Shown piece by piece: positions 43,700 to 54,603 of a stretch of DNA of 55,080 nucleotides. Made by a program: the position numbers and the translations under genes. Source of the DNA: Pseudomonadota bacterium (GTDB lineage Bacteria; Pseudomonadota; Gammaproteobacteria; Xanthomonadales; Xanthomonadaceae). Below the pieces are notes generated by a model that ran no database searches, was not told the DNA's origin, and saw only the letters and a program-made list of their open reading frames with translations. Positions within the stretch are counted from its first letter, which is position 1. The number at the start of each line of letters is the position of its first letter. The DNA is taken from contig JAIUOJ010000008.1 of assembly GCA_020161335.1 (NCBI GenBank), positions 1-55,080 of the forward strand. Reading direction: 5' to 3'.

Positions 43700-44977
43700 T
43701 CAGCGCTCCAGGATCGCCGCCACGCCCATGCCGCCGGCGGTGCAGATCGAGATCAGCGCACGGCCGCCGCCGCGGGCCTTCAGCTGCTTGGCGGCGGTGG
43801 CGACGATGCGCGCACCGGTCGCGGCGAAGGGATGCCCGGCCGCCAGCGACGAACCGACCGGGTTGATCTTCGCCGGGTCGATGCGGCCCAGCGGCGCGTC
43901 CAGCTTCAGCCGGCCCTTGCAGTAGTCCTCACTCTCCCACGCGCGCAGCGTGCACAGCACCTGCGCGGCGAAGGCCTCGTGGATCTCGTAGATGTCGAAG
44001 TCCTGCAGGGTCAGGTGGTTGCGCGCCAGCAGTTCCGGCACGGCGACGGTCGGCGCCATCAGCAGGCCCTCGCCATGCACGAAATCGACCGCGGCCACCT
44101 GCACGTCGCGCAGGTAGCACAGCACTTCGTGGCCGTGCGCGGCCGCCCAGTCGTCGCTCGCCAGCAGGCAGGCGGCGGCGCCGTCGGTGAGCGGCGTGGA
44201 GTTGGCGGCGGTGAGCGTGCCGCGGCCGGAGGTCTTGTCGAACGCCGGCTTCAGCGTCGCCAGCTTTTCCAGCGAGGTGTCGGGGCGCAGGATGTTGTCG
44301 CGCGAGACGCCACGGAAGCTGACCACCAGGTCGTCGAAGAAGCCCGCGTCGTACGCCGCGGCCAGCTTGTGGTGCGAGGCGACCGCCAGTTCGTCCTGCG
44401 AATCTCGGGAGATGTTCCACTCCTTGGCCATGTCCTCGCAGTGCTCGCCCATCGACTTGCCGGTGCGCGGCTCGGCCACGCCCGGGAAATCCGGCTTGAG
44501 CTCGCGCAGGCGGAAACCCTTGAACGCGGCCAGCTTGTCCTTCGTGGTCTTGGCCGCATTCGCCGCCAGCAGGCGTCGGCGCAGGCTCTTGCCGTACACG
44601 ATCGGCACGTCGGAGGTGGTGTCGGAGCCGCCGCCGATGCCCGACTCGATCTGGCCGGTGGCGATCTTGGTGGCGATCAGGTTGACGCTGTCCAGCGAAG
44701 TGCCGCAGGCGCGCTGCAGGGTGATGCCGGGTGTGAGCGGCGACAGTCCGGAGGACAGCGCGGCCTCGCGGCCGAGGTTCCAGTCGCTGCTGTGCTTGAT
44801 CACCGCGCCCATCGCCACTTCGCCAAGCTGCTGGCCGTGCAGGCCGAACTTCTCGACCAGCGCGCCGAGCGTGCGCACCGACATGCCGAGGTTGCCGACG
44901 TCCGAATACGCCGTGTTCTGGCGGCAGAACGGAATGCGGACGCCGCCCAGGACGGCGACGGAACGACCATGCAGCAT
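43700..44977 (-). CDS. fadI: Acetyl-CoA C-acyltransferase (FadI-like thiolase)
   Basis: A 425-residue thiolase, most like FadI, the beta-subunit of the anaerobic/long-chain fatty-acid oxidation complex. It cleaves 3-ketoacyl-CoA to acetyl-CoA and a shorter acyl-CoA. The nucleophile Cys91 is in LQRACGTSLDSVN. The signature pieces GSSLAAGHPFAATGARI and ISICTAGGMGVAA, with the second Cys, are at the C-terminus. An inserted loop of about 40 residues is typical of the trifunctional type. ATG at 44977 has GAGG eight bases before it. No fadJ neighbour is present, so another role, such as in lipid turnover, cannot be excluded. Confidence 0.88.
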   Translation of the reverse strand: MLHGRSVAVLGGVRIPFCRQNTAYSDVGNLGMSVRTLGALVEKFGLHGQQLGEVAMGAVIKHSSDWNLGREAALSSGLSPLTPGITLQRACGTSLDSVNLIATKIATGQIESGIGGGSDTTSDVPIVYGKSLRRRLLAANAAKTTKDKLAAFKGFRLRELKPDFPGVAEPRTGKSMGEHCEDMAKEWNISRDSQDELAVASHHKLAAAYDAGFFDDLVVSFRGVSRDNILRPDTSLEKLATLKPAFDKTSGRGTLTAANSTPLTDGAAACLLASDDWAAAHGHEVLCYLRDVQVAAVDFVHGEGLLMAPTVAVPELLARNHLTLQDFDIYEIHEAFAAQVLCTLRAWESEDYCKGRLKLDAPLGRIDPAKINPVGSSLAAGHPFAATGARIVATAAKQLKARGGGRALISICTAGGMGVAAILER

Positions 44978-45060
44978 CGTGGATCCTCTCGGGGCGAGCC
45001 CGCCAAGTCGCGGCGGCGGGCATAATCGGTGGATTCTAACGTACCGTGGCGCATGGGCCG

Positions 45061-45948
45061 ATGAACGACGATCACATTGCGCGCCTGGCCGCGCACGACG
45101 TGGCGGGCGTGCTGGCGCTGGAGCTGGCGCCGGGCCACGCACCCGCGCAGGCCGCCCTCGGCCAGGCCGATGCCGCCCGGCTGGCCGAACAGGTCGGACG
45201 CGACCTCGGCGCGCTGGTGCCGGACGCACGCGCGCTGGACCTGTGCCTGGCGGCGGCGCACTTCGATCCGGCCGAGGCACTGCGCCCCGGCTGGCCGCTG
45301 CACCGCCGGCTGGCCGAACTGCATGCGCGTGCCCCCGGCGGCAGCGACGCCCCGCGCCTGATCGCCTTCGGCGCCGACGCCGACGGCCAGGTGCCGCTGC
45401 CGCTGGTGGCCGATCCGACGCTGAAGGGCGGCTCGCTGCGGGTGGTGCCGTACCTGCTGCGCGGCGCACCGGAGGCCGCGCGCGCGGCGGGCGACGCCTT
45501 CGAATCGAAGCTGCTCGACGCCGGCATGGCGCAGGCCGGGACCGCCCTGCTCGCGCAGGAGGCGTTCGGCGCGCGCATCGAGCACGCGCGCTACCTCACC
45601 GTGCACGACCTCGCGGCGATGGTGTCGCTGCAGTACGGGCACCTCGGCCTGGCGCCGCTGTGGCCGCTGATCGAAACGGCGCTGCTGTCGCCCGCGGGCG
45701 ACGCCGTGCTCGATGCGCCGCCCGAGCCGCTGCTGCGCTACGCCGACGGCGAAGCGCGGATCGCGCTGCTGTCGCCGGCCGCCTGGCGCGCGCGCTACGC
45801 CGGCGACGTCGACGATGACGAGCGCCTGCAGCGGATGCACGCGCAGTTCGAGATGCGCCAGAAGCAGTTCGCCGCGGTGCTCGGCGCACACGGCGTGCCG
45901 GTGCAGTTCGTGCATTGCGACAACGCCGACGCGGACGCGCTGCGCTAG
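45061..45948 (+). CDS. Uncharacterised cytoplasmic protein
   Basis: A 295-residue, alanine- and leucine-rich acidic protein without signal peptide or membrane helix. I do not recognise a family. Blocks that look conserved are LKGGSLRVVPYLLRG, FGARIEHARYLTVHDLAAMV and YGHLGLAPLWPLIETALLSP. The C-terminus has MHAQFEMRQKQFAAVLGAHG followed by VQFVHCDNADADALR. Coding potential is good and codon use fits the neighbours, so it is a real gene. Start at ATG 45061; a GTG at 45046 is an option. CATAAT (45021-45026) may be its -10. Its TAG stop is the first triplet of repeat family B. Confidence 0.7.
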   Translation: MNDDHIARLAAHDVAGVLALELAPGHAPAQAALGQADAARLAEQVGRDLGALVPDARALDLCLAAAHFDPAEALRPGWPLHRRLAELHARAPGGSDAPRLIAFGADADGQVPLPLVADPTLKGGSLRVVPYLLRGAPEAARAAGDAFESKLLDAGMAQAGTALLAQEAFGARIEHARYLTVHDLAAMVSLQYGHLGLAPLWPLIETALLSPAGDAVLDAPPEPLLRYADGEARIALLSPAAWRARYAGDVDDDERLQRMHAQFEMRQKQFAAVLGAHGVPVQFVHCDNADADALR

Positions 45949-46125
45949 GGCCTGTCAACACGCATGGCAGACGTCGCATGGCGTTCCGATGGCCGTCAGG
46001 GGGGCACTGCGTGGCGCAGCGCCTGACTGGTCGTCGGGCCGAGCCGTGTGGCGCCGCATGGCGGCCATCGGGACGCCACCCGGCGAGGTGACCATGGCGC
46101 TGCGCAAGGCACTGACCGACATCCA
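45946..46125. repeat. Dispersed repeat, family B, copy 2
   Basis: Shares TAGGGCCTGT, CGCATGGCGTTCCGATGGCC and TGGCGCAGCGCCTGAC with 18056-18215. A 400-base segment starting here ends with a near-direct repeat: AGGGCCTGTCAACACG (45947-45962) and AGGGCCCGTCAACCCG (46347-46362). Confidence 0.6.
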
Positions 46126-46422
46126 GTACGGCCACGTGCCCGACCGCCACGGCTGGCGGGCCAGGCTGCGCCAGCTCCCAGGCGGTATCGACAACTTGCG
46201 GCTGTCCCTTCTCCCGTTTCACGGGAGAAGGTGCCCCGAAGGGGTGGATGAGGGTGCGTTTGCGTGTCTTCGGCACGCCCCCATCCGTCTTCAGCCCCTT
46301 CCCCCGCGAGCGGAGAAAGGAAGGACCCGTCAAGGTCGCTCAGCCCAGGGCCCGTCAACCCGACCAACGGAAACGACGCGGTCGCCCACGCCGTCCCGTG
46401 CCCCGCACATGGCGATGTCGCG
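45949..46422. other. 474-base gene-free spacer built of repeats
   Basis: Between convergent genes. Contains family B copy 2 and a family A element, then 60 bases before the adhesin stop. Short frames here are repeat-derived. Confidence 0.55.
46198..46322. repeat. Mosaic intergenic repeat, family A
   Basis: Perfect hairpin CCTTCTCCCG/CGGGAGAAGG (46207-46231), then TGCCCCGAAGGGGTGGA (46232-46248), then CCCCCATCCGTCTTCAGCC and CTTCCCCCGC. It corresponds segment by segment to 32628-32746 and, reversed, to 7857-8024. Confidence 0.65.
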
Positions 46423-49158
46423 CTACAGGTCGAAGCCGACGCCGCCGCCAACGGTGGACTCGCCGCTGCTGAAGCTCGCGCCCAGCGAGAACGAACCTCG
46501 ATCGCCGATGCGCCTGCCGTAGCCGATCGACAGCGCACCCTCGCCGCCCTGCGCGCCGAAGCCGACCGCAACGCGGCCCCGGTCGGAGCTGCCATTCGCC
46601 GCGTTCACCGCCATGTGGGTCATCGCCGCGCCCATCGCACCGATCCGGTCGATGCGGCGGTCGGTCTTCGCGAGGCGGAGATCCATGTCGCTGCGCAACG
46701 TATTGAAGTCGTCGTTCCAGCCGCCCAGCGTGATCTGCGAAATGCGCTGGTCGGTGTAGGCATTGGCCTGGTTCAGGGTCTGGGTATCGGCCTGGGTCAT
46801 CTGGCCCACGTTCACCGCATCGGTGGCCGCGGTGCCGGCGGCGACGTTGGTGATCTGGCGCTCGTTGCCGGCGCTGCCCACGGACACCGTGTAGTCGCGA
46901 TCGGCGACCGCGCCGTGGCCGATGGCGACGCTGCCGGTGGCCAGCGCCTGCGACTGGTAGCCGAACGCCGAACTCTGGCTGCCGCTGGCGGTGTTGCCGA
47001 AGCCGAAGGCGCTGCTCTGCTCGCCGCTGGCGGTGTTGTTGGATCCCATCGCGGTGCTGTTGCCGCCCTGGGCCACGTTGTAGCGCCCCACCGCGATGCC
47101 GCCGCCACCGCTGGCGGTATTGTCGTCGCCGAAGGCCATGCTCGACACGCCGCTCGCCTCGTTGTTGATGCCGAACGCGTGCGCGAACGTGCCGCTGGCC
47201 ACGTTGACCGCGCCGTACGCGCCGCTCCAGTCGCCGCTGGCGGTGTTGTGGATGCCGACGGCGGTGCTCTGGTCGCCGCTGGCGGTGTTGCCCACGCCCA
47301 GGGCCATCGCGTTGTCGCCGCTCGCGCCCTCGCCGTCGTAGTTGATCGCGGTGCTGTCGTCGGAATTGATGCCGACGAAGTGGCTGTCGCCAGCGCCGGG
47401 CCCGGCTGGACCCGCCGGTCCCTGGGGACCGGTTGCGCCGGCGATGCCCTGCTCGCCCTGCGGACCCACCAGCGAGGCCAGCCACTGCTGCTCGGTGCCG
47501 ACGAAACCGTTGTTCACCGCCACCTGGTAAGCACTGGCTCCGGCCGGTCCCTGCGCACCGCCGCTCCCGCTGGCCAATGCCGTCAGCCGGCTGTCCACGG
47601 CGTCGAAGGCCGCGCCGACACTGCCGTAGCTCGTGCCCTGGATGACGTAGGCAGGCGCGGTGAACACCCCGCCGCTGAAGCCGGCGCCACCGCCCAACCA
47701 GTCGATCACCGTGTTCAACTGGCCGACGTTGGCTGCATCGGTGTCGGCGGTGCCGGCCGCGACATGGATGATCTGCCGGGGCGCGGCGCCCGATCCCACG
47801 GCAACGGCGAAGTTCCGGTCCGCGACCGCCTGGTAGCCGATCGCGGTGCTGCCGATGTTGATTGCCTGTGAGTTGTAGCCGAAGGCGCTGCTGTAGGTGC
47901 CGCTGGCGACATTCCTCAAGCCGACGGCCGTGGCTGCGTCCCCCTGCGCGGCATTGTTGTAGCCAAAGGCAGTGGACACCTGCCCGTTCGCCACGCTCAG
48001 GACGCCTACCGCGGTGCTGCGCATGCCGTTGGCCACCACTCCATTGCCCAGCGCCACCGAATTGACGCCATTGGCAATACTTGTTTCGCCGGTTGCGACG
48101 AGCCCATCGCTGTTCGAGTCAAGCCAGCCACCCAGCGCCAGCGCACCGTCGGCGTTGGCCAGGGCGTGGAAGCCGATCGCGAAGCTGCCCAGCCCCGTGG
48201 CCCGTGCGCGATGGCCGAAGGCACTGCTGGACACGCCGGTTGCCAGGCTGTCGAAGCCGAAGGCGCTGCTGTTCGCTGCGATGGCGAAATTGCCCCAACC
48301 CATGGCACTGCTGCCCAGGCCTCCGGCGAAATTTCCGTTGCCGTACGCCGTACTGTCGATACCGAGCGCCCGGTTGGAGAAGCCGACAGCGCTGCTTGAT
48401 GCACCACTCGCGGTGTTGGAGAAGCCCACAGCGCTGCTTGACGTGCCGCTCGCGGTGTTGTCGACGCCGACAGCGCTGGCACGCGCCTCGGTCGCGGCCA
48501 CGCCCGAGCCCACGGCCACGGCACCTGGCCCGGTGGAAGAAGACGTTTCGCTGGAAGACTCGTTGACGCCGTCGCCATCAAGGTCAAGGTCAACGTCTAC
48601 CACGCCGTTACCGTTGCGATCGAACCAACCAGACACCACGACGCTGCCCTGGCCCGCGGCACGTCCGGAGTAACCGAATGCACTGCTGTTCTGCGCAAGC
48701 GCCCAGTTCCGATAGCCGATCGCACTGCTGTTTTCCCCACCAGAGACATTCATCACGCCAAGGGCCGAGCTGTATGTCCCGCTGTTGATGCGCGCTGCAC
48801 TGAACACCCCGTTGTCGAGGTTGCCCCCGGCGTCCCAGACATTGTTCTGGTAACCGATCGCCACGCTGTGGTCGCCATCCGCGAAACTCATGAAGCCGAA
48901 CGCGCTTGCGTAGTCGCCGATGACGTAGCTCTGTATGCCGTACAGGCTGCTGTAGTCGCTGTTGCTGGCACTGCCAGCCCCACAGGCGACCGAGGAGACC
49001 CCGCTCGCGGAAGTGCCGGCGGGCCCGCTTTCGCCCGCGGCATCCGTGTCGCAGACATCCCCTGCCCAGGTTGGCATCGACAAGGCCCCCAGCAGGGCCA
49101 GGCTCAGAAGGGACAGGACCGGCGCGGGCCGGCGGCGGATCAGGTTGCGGTTGCGCAT
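46423..49158 (-). CDS. YadA-type trimeric autotransporter adhesin with two head-neck modules
   Basis: A 911-residue surface adhesin (type Vc secretion). After a signal peptide (about 1-32), a YadA-like head of 14-residue repeats such as SSAFGYNNxAxG covers about 60-440. It holds two Asp-rich, calcium-binding-like loops (DRNGNGVVDVDLDLDGDG at about 178-200 and DSNSDGLVATGE at about 347). A first neck (QIIHVAAGTADTDAANVGQL) is at about 445-482. A collagen-like Gly-x-y stretch (GPQGEQGIAGATGPQGPAGP, about 562-592) follows. Then come a second shorter head (about 595-740), a second neck (QITNVAAGTAATDAVNVGQM) and the YadA anchor barrel (about 840-911). The final residue is Leu rather than Phe. It is divergent from the ECF sigma/kinase pair. 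Confidence 0.92.
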   Translation of the reverse strand: MRNRNLIRRRPAPVLSLLSLALLGALSMPTWAGDVCDTDAAGESGPAGTSASGVSSVACGAGSASNSDYSSLYGIQSYVIGDYASAFGFMSFADGDHSVAIGYQNNVWDAGGNLDNGVFSAARINSGTYSSALGVMNVSGGENSSAIGYRNWALAQNSSAFGYSGRAAGQGSVVVSGWFDRNGNGVVDVDLDLDGDGVNESSSETSSSTGPGAVAVGSGVAATEARASAVGVDNTASGTSSSAVGFSNTASGASSSAVGFSNRALGIDSTAYGNGNFAGGLGSSAMGWGNFAIAANSSAFGFDSLATGVSSSAFGHRARATGLGSFAIGFHALANADGALALGGWLDSNSDGLVATGETSIANGVNSVALGNGVVANGMRSTAVGVLSVANGQVSTAFGYNNAAQGDAATAVGLRNVASGTYSSAFGYNSQAINIGSTAIGYQAVADRNFAVAVGSGAAPRQIIHVAAGTADTDAANVGQLNTVIDWLGGGAGFSGGVFTAPAYVIQGTSYGSVGAAFDAVDSRLTALASGSGGAQGPAGASAYQVAVNNGFVGTEQQWLASLVGPQGEQGIAGATGPQGPAGPAGPGAGDSHFVGINSDDSTAINYDGEGASGDNAMALGVGNTASGDQSTAVGIHNTASGDWSGAYGAVNVASGTFAHAFGINNEASGVSSMAFGDDNTASGGGGIAVGRYNVAQGGNSTAMGSNNTASGEQSSAFGFGNTASGSQSSAFGYQSQALATGSVAIGHGAVADRDYTVSVGSAGNERQITNVAAGTAATDAVNVGQMTQADTQTLNQANAYTDQRISQITLGGWNDDFNTLRSDMDLRLAKTDRRIDRIGAMGAAMTHMAVNAANGSSDRGRVAVGFGAQGGEGALSIGYGRRIGDRGSFSLGASFSSGESTVGGGVGFDL

Positions 49159-49314
49159 GACGGGTTCCCCGGATCGGTGGTCGGCCGGCGCAATCCCGGC
49201 TCACCACAAGCAATGCGCAATCAGGCACGGATTCGTACACGGCCTGTCCGGTCGCCGCGGGCCTGTGCCACACTCGCGGCGGCGGGGCCGCGGGGGCCCG
49301 CGGGGGCAGCAGGC
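49159..49314. promoter_or_regulatory. Divergent promoter region: adhesin / sigma factor-kinase operon
   Basis: 156 bases that must hold both promoters. GGGGCCGCGGGGGCCCGCGG near the sigma gene is highly GC-rich and could fold. AATGCGCAATCAGGCACGG (about 49212) is the AT-richest stretch. I cannot define -35/-10 boxes. Confidence 0.35.
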
Positions 49315-49886
49315 ATGGCCGCGGATGCGGTGGGGGGGATACCGGTCACGCAGCTTCTGGCGCGCGCACGCGAGGGCGACCAGCGCGCGCTCGACGACGC
49401 CTATGCGGCGATCTACCAGGAGCTCAAGCAGGTGGCGCACCGCCAGTTGCGCCGGGAGCATGGCCCGCTGGAAACCACGGCGCTGGTGCACGAGGCCTAC
49501 CTCAAGCTGGCAGGCGACCGCGCGCTGGCGGTGAACGATCGCCGCCACCTGCTGGCGCTGTCGGCACGGGCGATGCGCCAGGTGCTGGTGGACGACGCGC
49601 GTGCGCGCAAGGCGGACAAGCGCGGCGGCGACGAGGCCCCGGTCCCGCTCACCCTGCTGCACGAGCAGTTGCCGTCCGGTCAGGCCGACGCGATCGACGT
49701 GCTGGTCGTCGACGAACTGCTGGAGTGCCTGCAAAAGATCGATCCGCGCATGGGCCAGGTGCTTGAGCTGCGCTGCTTCGGCGGCTACGACGTCGAGGAG
49801 ATCGCGGTGATGCTCGAACTGCCCGACTACACGGTGCGCCGCGACCTGCGCAAGGCGCGCGCGCTGCTGGCCGCGGACACGGCGCC

Positions 49887-49890
<4 letters not shown>
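49315..49890 (+). CDS. ECF-type RNA polymerase sigma factor (Sig-70_X6-like)
   Basis: A 191-residue ECF sigma factor of the group commonly found with Ser/Thr kinases (TIGR02999-like). Region 2 spans about 10-95 (LLARAREGDQRALDDAYAAI, TALVHEAYLKL, RRHLLALSARAMRQVLVDDA). Region 4 is about 125-188 (LQKIDPRMGQVLELRCFGGY, VEEIAVMLELPDYTVRRDLR), with a helix-turn-helix. The ATG at 49315 is the first that fits; upstream frame is shadow. No anti-sigma gene is present. Its stop overlaps the start of the kinase gene by four bases, so kinase and sigma are made together. This type is thought to be controlled by phosphorylation. Confidence 0.88.
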
Positions 49891-52739
<2,849 letters not shown>

Positions 52740-52820
52740 GCATCTGTCGCCCTTCACTGGTGGCGGCCCCGCGCACAACGCCGGCCTGCGCGGACCGCCG
52801 CCATCGGCGGACACCGCTGG

Positions 52821-53552
52821 CTACTGGCCGCCGGCTTCCAGCATCGCCGACAACGCCTGCAGGTCGGTGCCCAGGAACGTCCGGCTGAAGCCGGCGGCCA
52901 TCGTGCGGGCCTGTTCGACCTGCGCGGCATTACCCGTCTGCTTGCCGTCCACATAGATCACCAGGGGCAAGCCGGCGCCGGCCAGCAGCACGTTGTACAA
53001 CGCCGTCTTGTCCGCGTTCGAGGCGCGCGCGATCTCCGATTGCGCCAGCGTGGCGTTGAGCGCGGCGAACAGCCTGTCCTCGGCCGACGCCGTGGGTTGC
53101 CGGTCCGTGCTGACGATATGCGCGGAGACGATGAAGAAGGTCATTGCACCGGCGATCGTGTTGTCCCACTTGCCCTTGTACTTTTGCGCGAACAGCTCCT
53201 TGCCCGCGCCAGCCAGCTGCAGGATCTGCGCACGCTCCTCCGGCGTGTCGCCGAGGCTGTCGGCGAGGTTCTTCACCGAGGCATCGCCGGCCACCGGGCT
53301 GAAGCGGGTGGCCGTCGGCGAAGGCTGCGGCGCCACGGATGACGAGGCGTACTCCGCGCAGCCCGCGGGCACCTTGTCGCCCTTGCGCTTCCAGTCCTCG
53401 CACATGTTGCGCATCGCCATGTCGCTGTTGATGCGATCCATCATGATGCGGTTGTTGTCCATGAACACCTGGTAGGACGACCGTTGCGCGTTCGCAGCGG
53501 GCGCCATTGCGAGCAGCAGCACGAGCAGTGTGGCGACGACAGGCCTGGGCAT
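52821..53552 (-). CDS. Exported protein of unknown function (DUF6683-like)
   Basis: A 243-residue exported protein with signal peptide (VVATLLVLLLAMAPAANA, cleavage after residue 22). The mature part begins QRSSYQVFMDNNRIMMDRIN and has a Cys pair (MCEDWKR, VPAGCAEY). A linker with Pro and Ser follows. The C-terminal helical domain (about 90-240) contains KGKWDNTIAGAMTFFIVSAH, FAALNATLAQSEIARASNAD and KTALYNVLLAGAGLPLVIYV. I think this is a DUF6683 domain, at low confidence. ATG at 53552 has AGGAG with a 7-base spacer. It is 149 bases after the lipoprotein gene upstream on the same strand. Confidence 0.75.
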   Translation of the reverse strand: MPRPVVATLLVLLLAMAPAANAQRSSYQVFMDNNRIMMDRINSDMAMRNMCEDWKRKGDKVPAGCAEYASSSVAPQPSPTATRFSPVAGDASVKNLADSLGDTPEERAQILQLAGAGKELFAQKYKGKWDNTIAGAMTFFIVSAHIVSTDRQPTASAEDRLFAALNATLAQSEIARASNADKTALYNVLLAGAGLPLVIYVDGKQTGNAAQVEQARTMAAGFSRTFLGTDLQALSAMLEAGGQ

Positions 53553-53701
53553 GGCGATTCTCCTGTAGGGCTCATGGGACGAGTGCGCGAGAAGAGGCGA
53601 CGTCGGATGCGGGCGATTGACCTCCATGGATCCTGAAGGTGCCGGCCGGGACCACGCCGCGGAGGGAGCGCCATCGCGGCCGATGGGCCATGCCGCGGGA
53701 C

Positions 53702-54289
53702 TCATGGCTTGCAGGCCTCGACGGACGTCAGCACGAACCGTTCGCCTCCGCTCGTCGCACGCGACGTGGCGCCGGCCGCGGTGGTGCCGCCGCCTTCGGT
53801 GGTCATCGTGCCGGGCTTGTCCATGCCATCCGGAAACTCGATGTGGTAGCGCCCACCGGCCGTCCAGCGCACGCCGGGAACATCTGGCGTGCGCACGAAC
53901 TTGTAGGTGCCGTCCAAGCCACCGCTGAATTCCACGCCGAACAGTTTCCCGTCCAGCACGAAGGTCTTTTCGATGTCGCAGACGACCTGGTCGACCGGAT
54001 CGCCGCTGCCGCCGACCACGCGATACGCGCGTAGTGCAGGCGCTGCCGCCATGCCGCCGCAGCGCGGCCGCCGGTCGTGTTCATCGGTGCGCGGATCCTG
54101 CGCGCATGTCTGCGCCTCGTCCGTGGCCGGCGTGGCGGCGCTTGCAGGCGCAGGCGTGGACGACGGCCCCGCCGCGGATGCGCGATCGCCTCCGGGCGAA
54201 CACGCCGCCAGGGCCAGCAGCACCGATGCCACCACGCAAGCGGAGACGGCCGCGCACTTGCGCGTCGTGTTGTCGGACTCGTCGCGCAT
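53702..54289 (-). CDS. Putative lipoprotein with a VCD-x3-F-type beta domain
   Basis: A 195-residue lipoprotein. The signal part is VSACVVASVLLALAAC, with the lipidated Cys near residue 30. A Pro/Ala/Thr linker follows, then a beta-rich C-terminal domain: VVCDIEKTFVLDGKLFGVEF, SGGLDGTYKF, GRYHIEFPDG and a closing FVLTSVEAC. The same VCDx(3)F start and closing Cys recur in the protein at 54292-54582. The start is taken at 54289, because GGAG stands seven bases before it; an ATG at 54295, which overlaps the upstream stop (ATGA), is the alternative. Function is unknown. Confidence 0.7.
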   Translation of the reverse strand: MRDESDNTTRKCAAVSACVVASVLLALAACSPGGDRASAAGPSSTPAPASAATPATDEAQTCAQDPRTDEHDRRPRCGGMAAAPALRAYRVVGGSGDPVDQVVCDIEKTFVLDGKLFGVEFSGGLDGTYKFVRTPDVPGVRWTAGGRYHIEFPDGMDKPGTMTTEGGGTTAAGATSRATSGGERFVLTSVEACKP

Positions 54290-54291
54290 GG

Positions 54292-54582
54292 TCATTCTCC
54301 GCAGTCGTCGATCCGGGTCCAGGTCACGGTGCTCGGCTTCGGGGTCGCGCAGACGGTGCGACCGCCGGCGTGACCGCAGACCCTGCCGCTGACATAGGTG
54401 GCCGTCTTGGCCTCCTCCGGCCCGGCCAGGGTGTAACTTCCGGTGCTGTCGGCGAAGCCGCCGGCGCCCTGGAAGTTGAAGCGCCACGTGCCCCCCTTGT
54501 CATCGCGCGGGATGTGCGTGACGGTCGCCATGCCGCCGCACGCGGTGACGGTGAAGGGCCTGGTCACGTCGCAGACCCGCAT
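54292..54582 (-). CDS. Small beta-domain protein, possibly the severed C-terminus of the upstream gene
   Basis: A 96-residue frame starting MRVCDVTRPFTVTACGG and ending WTRIDDCGE. It has the same layout as the C-terminal domain of the lipoprotein at 53702-54289: VCDx3F, glycine-rich turns (GGTWRFNFQGAGGFADSTGS) and a terminal Cys. It lacks a signal peptide although such domains are extracytoplasmic. It is in the same reading frame as the gene upstream (stop TGA at 54606-54604), with only seven codons between the TGA and this ATG. It may therefore be the C-terminal domain of one protein interrupted by a nonsense codon. No Shine-Dalgarno is visible before its ATG. Confidence 0.5.
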   Translation of the reverse strand: MRVCDVTRPFTVTACGGMATVTHIPRDDKGGTWRFNFQGAGGFADSTGSYTLAGPEEAKTATYVSGRVCGHAGGRTVCATPKPSTVTWTRIDDCGE

Positions 54583-54603
54583 CCGTTCGCGACCGCCACC
54601 CGG

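Noticed and set aside
46800-48900. Regular repeats that could look like a CRISPR or tandem array
   Set aside because: The period follows 14-residue YadA head repeats in an intact reading frame, and the repeats are degenerate at DNA level without constant spacers.
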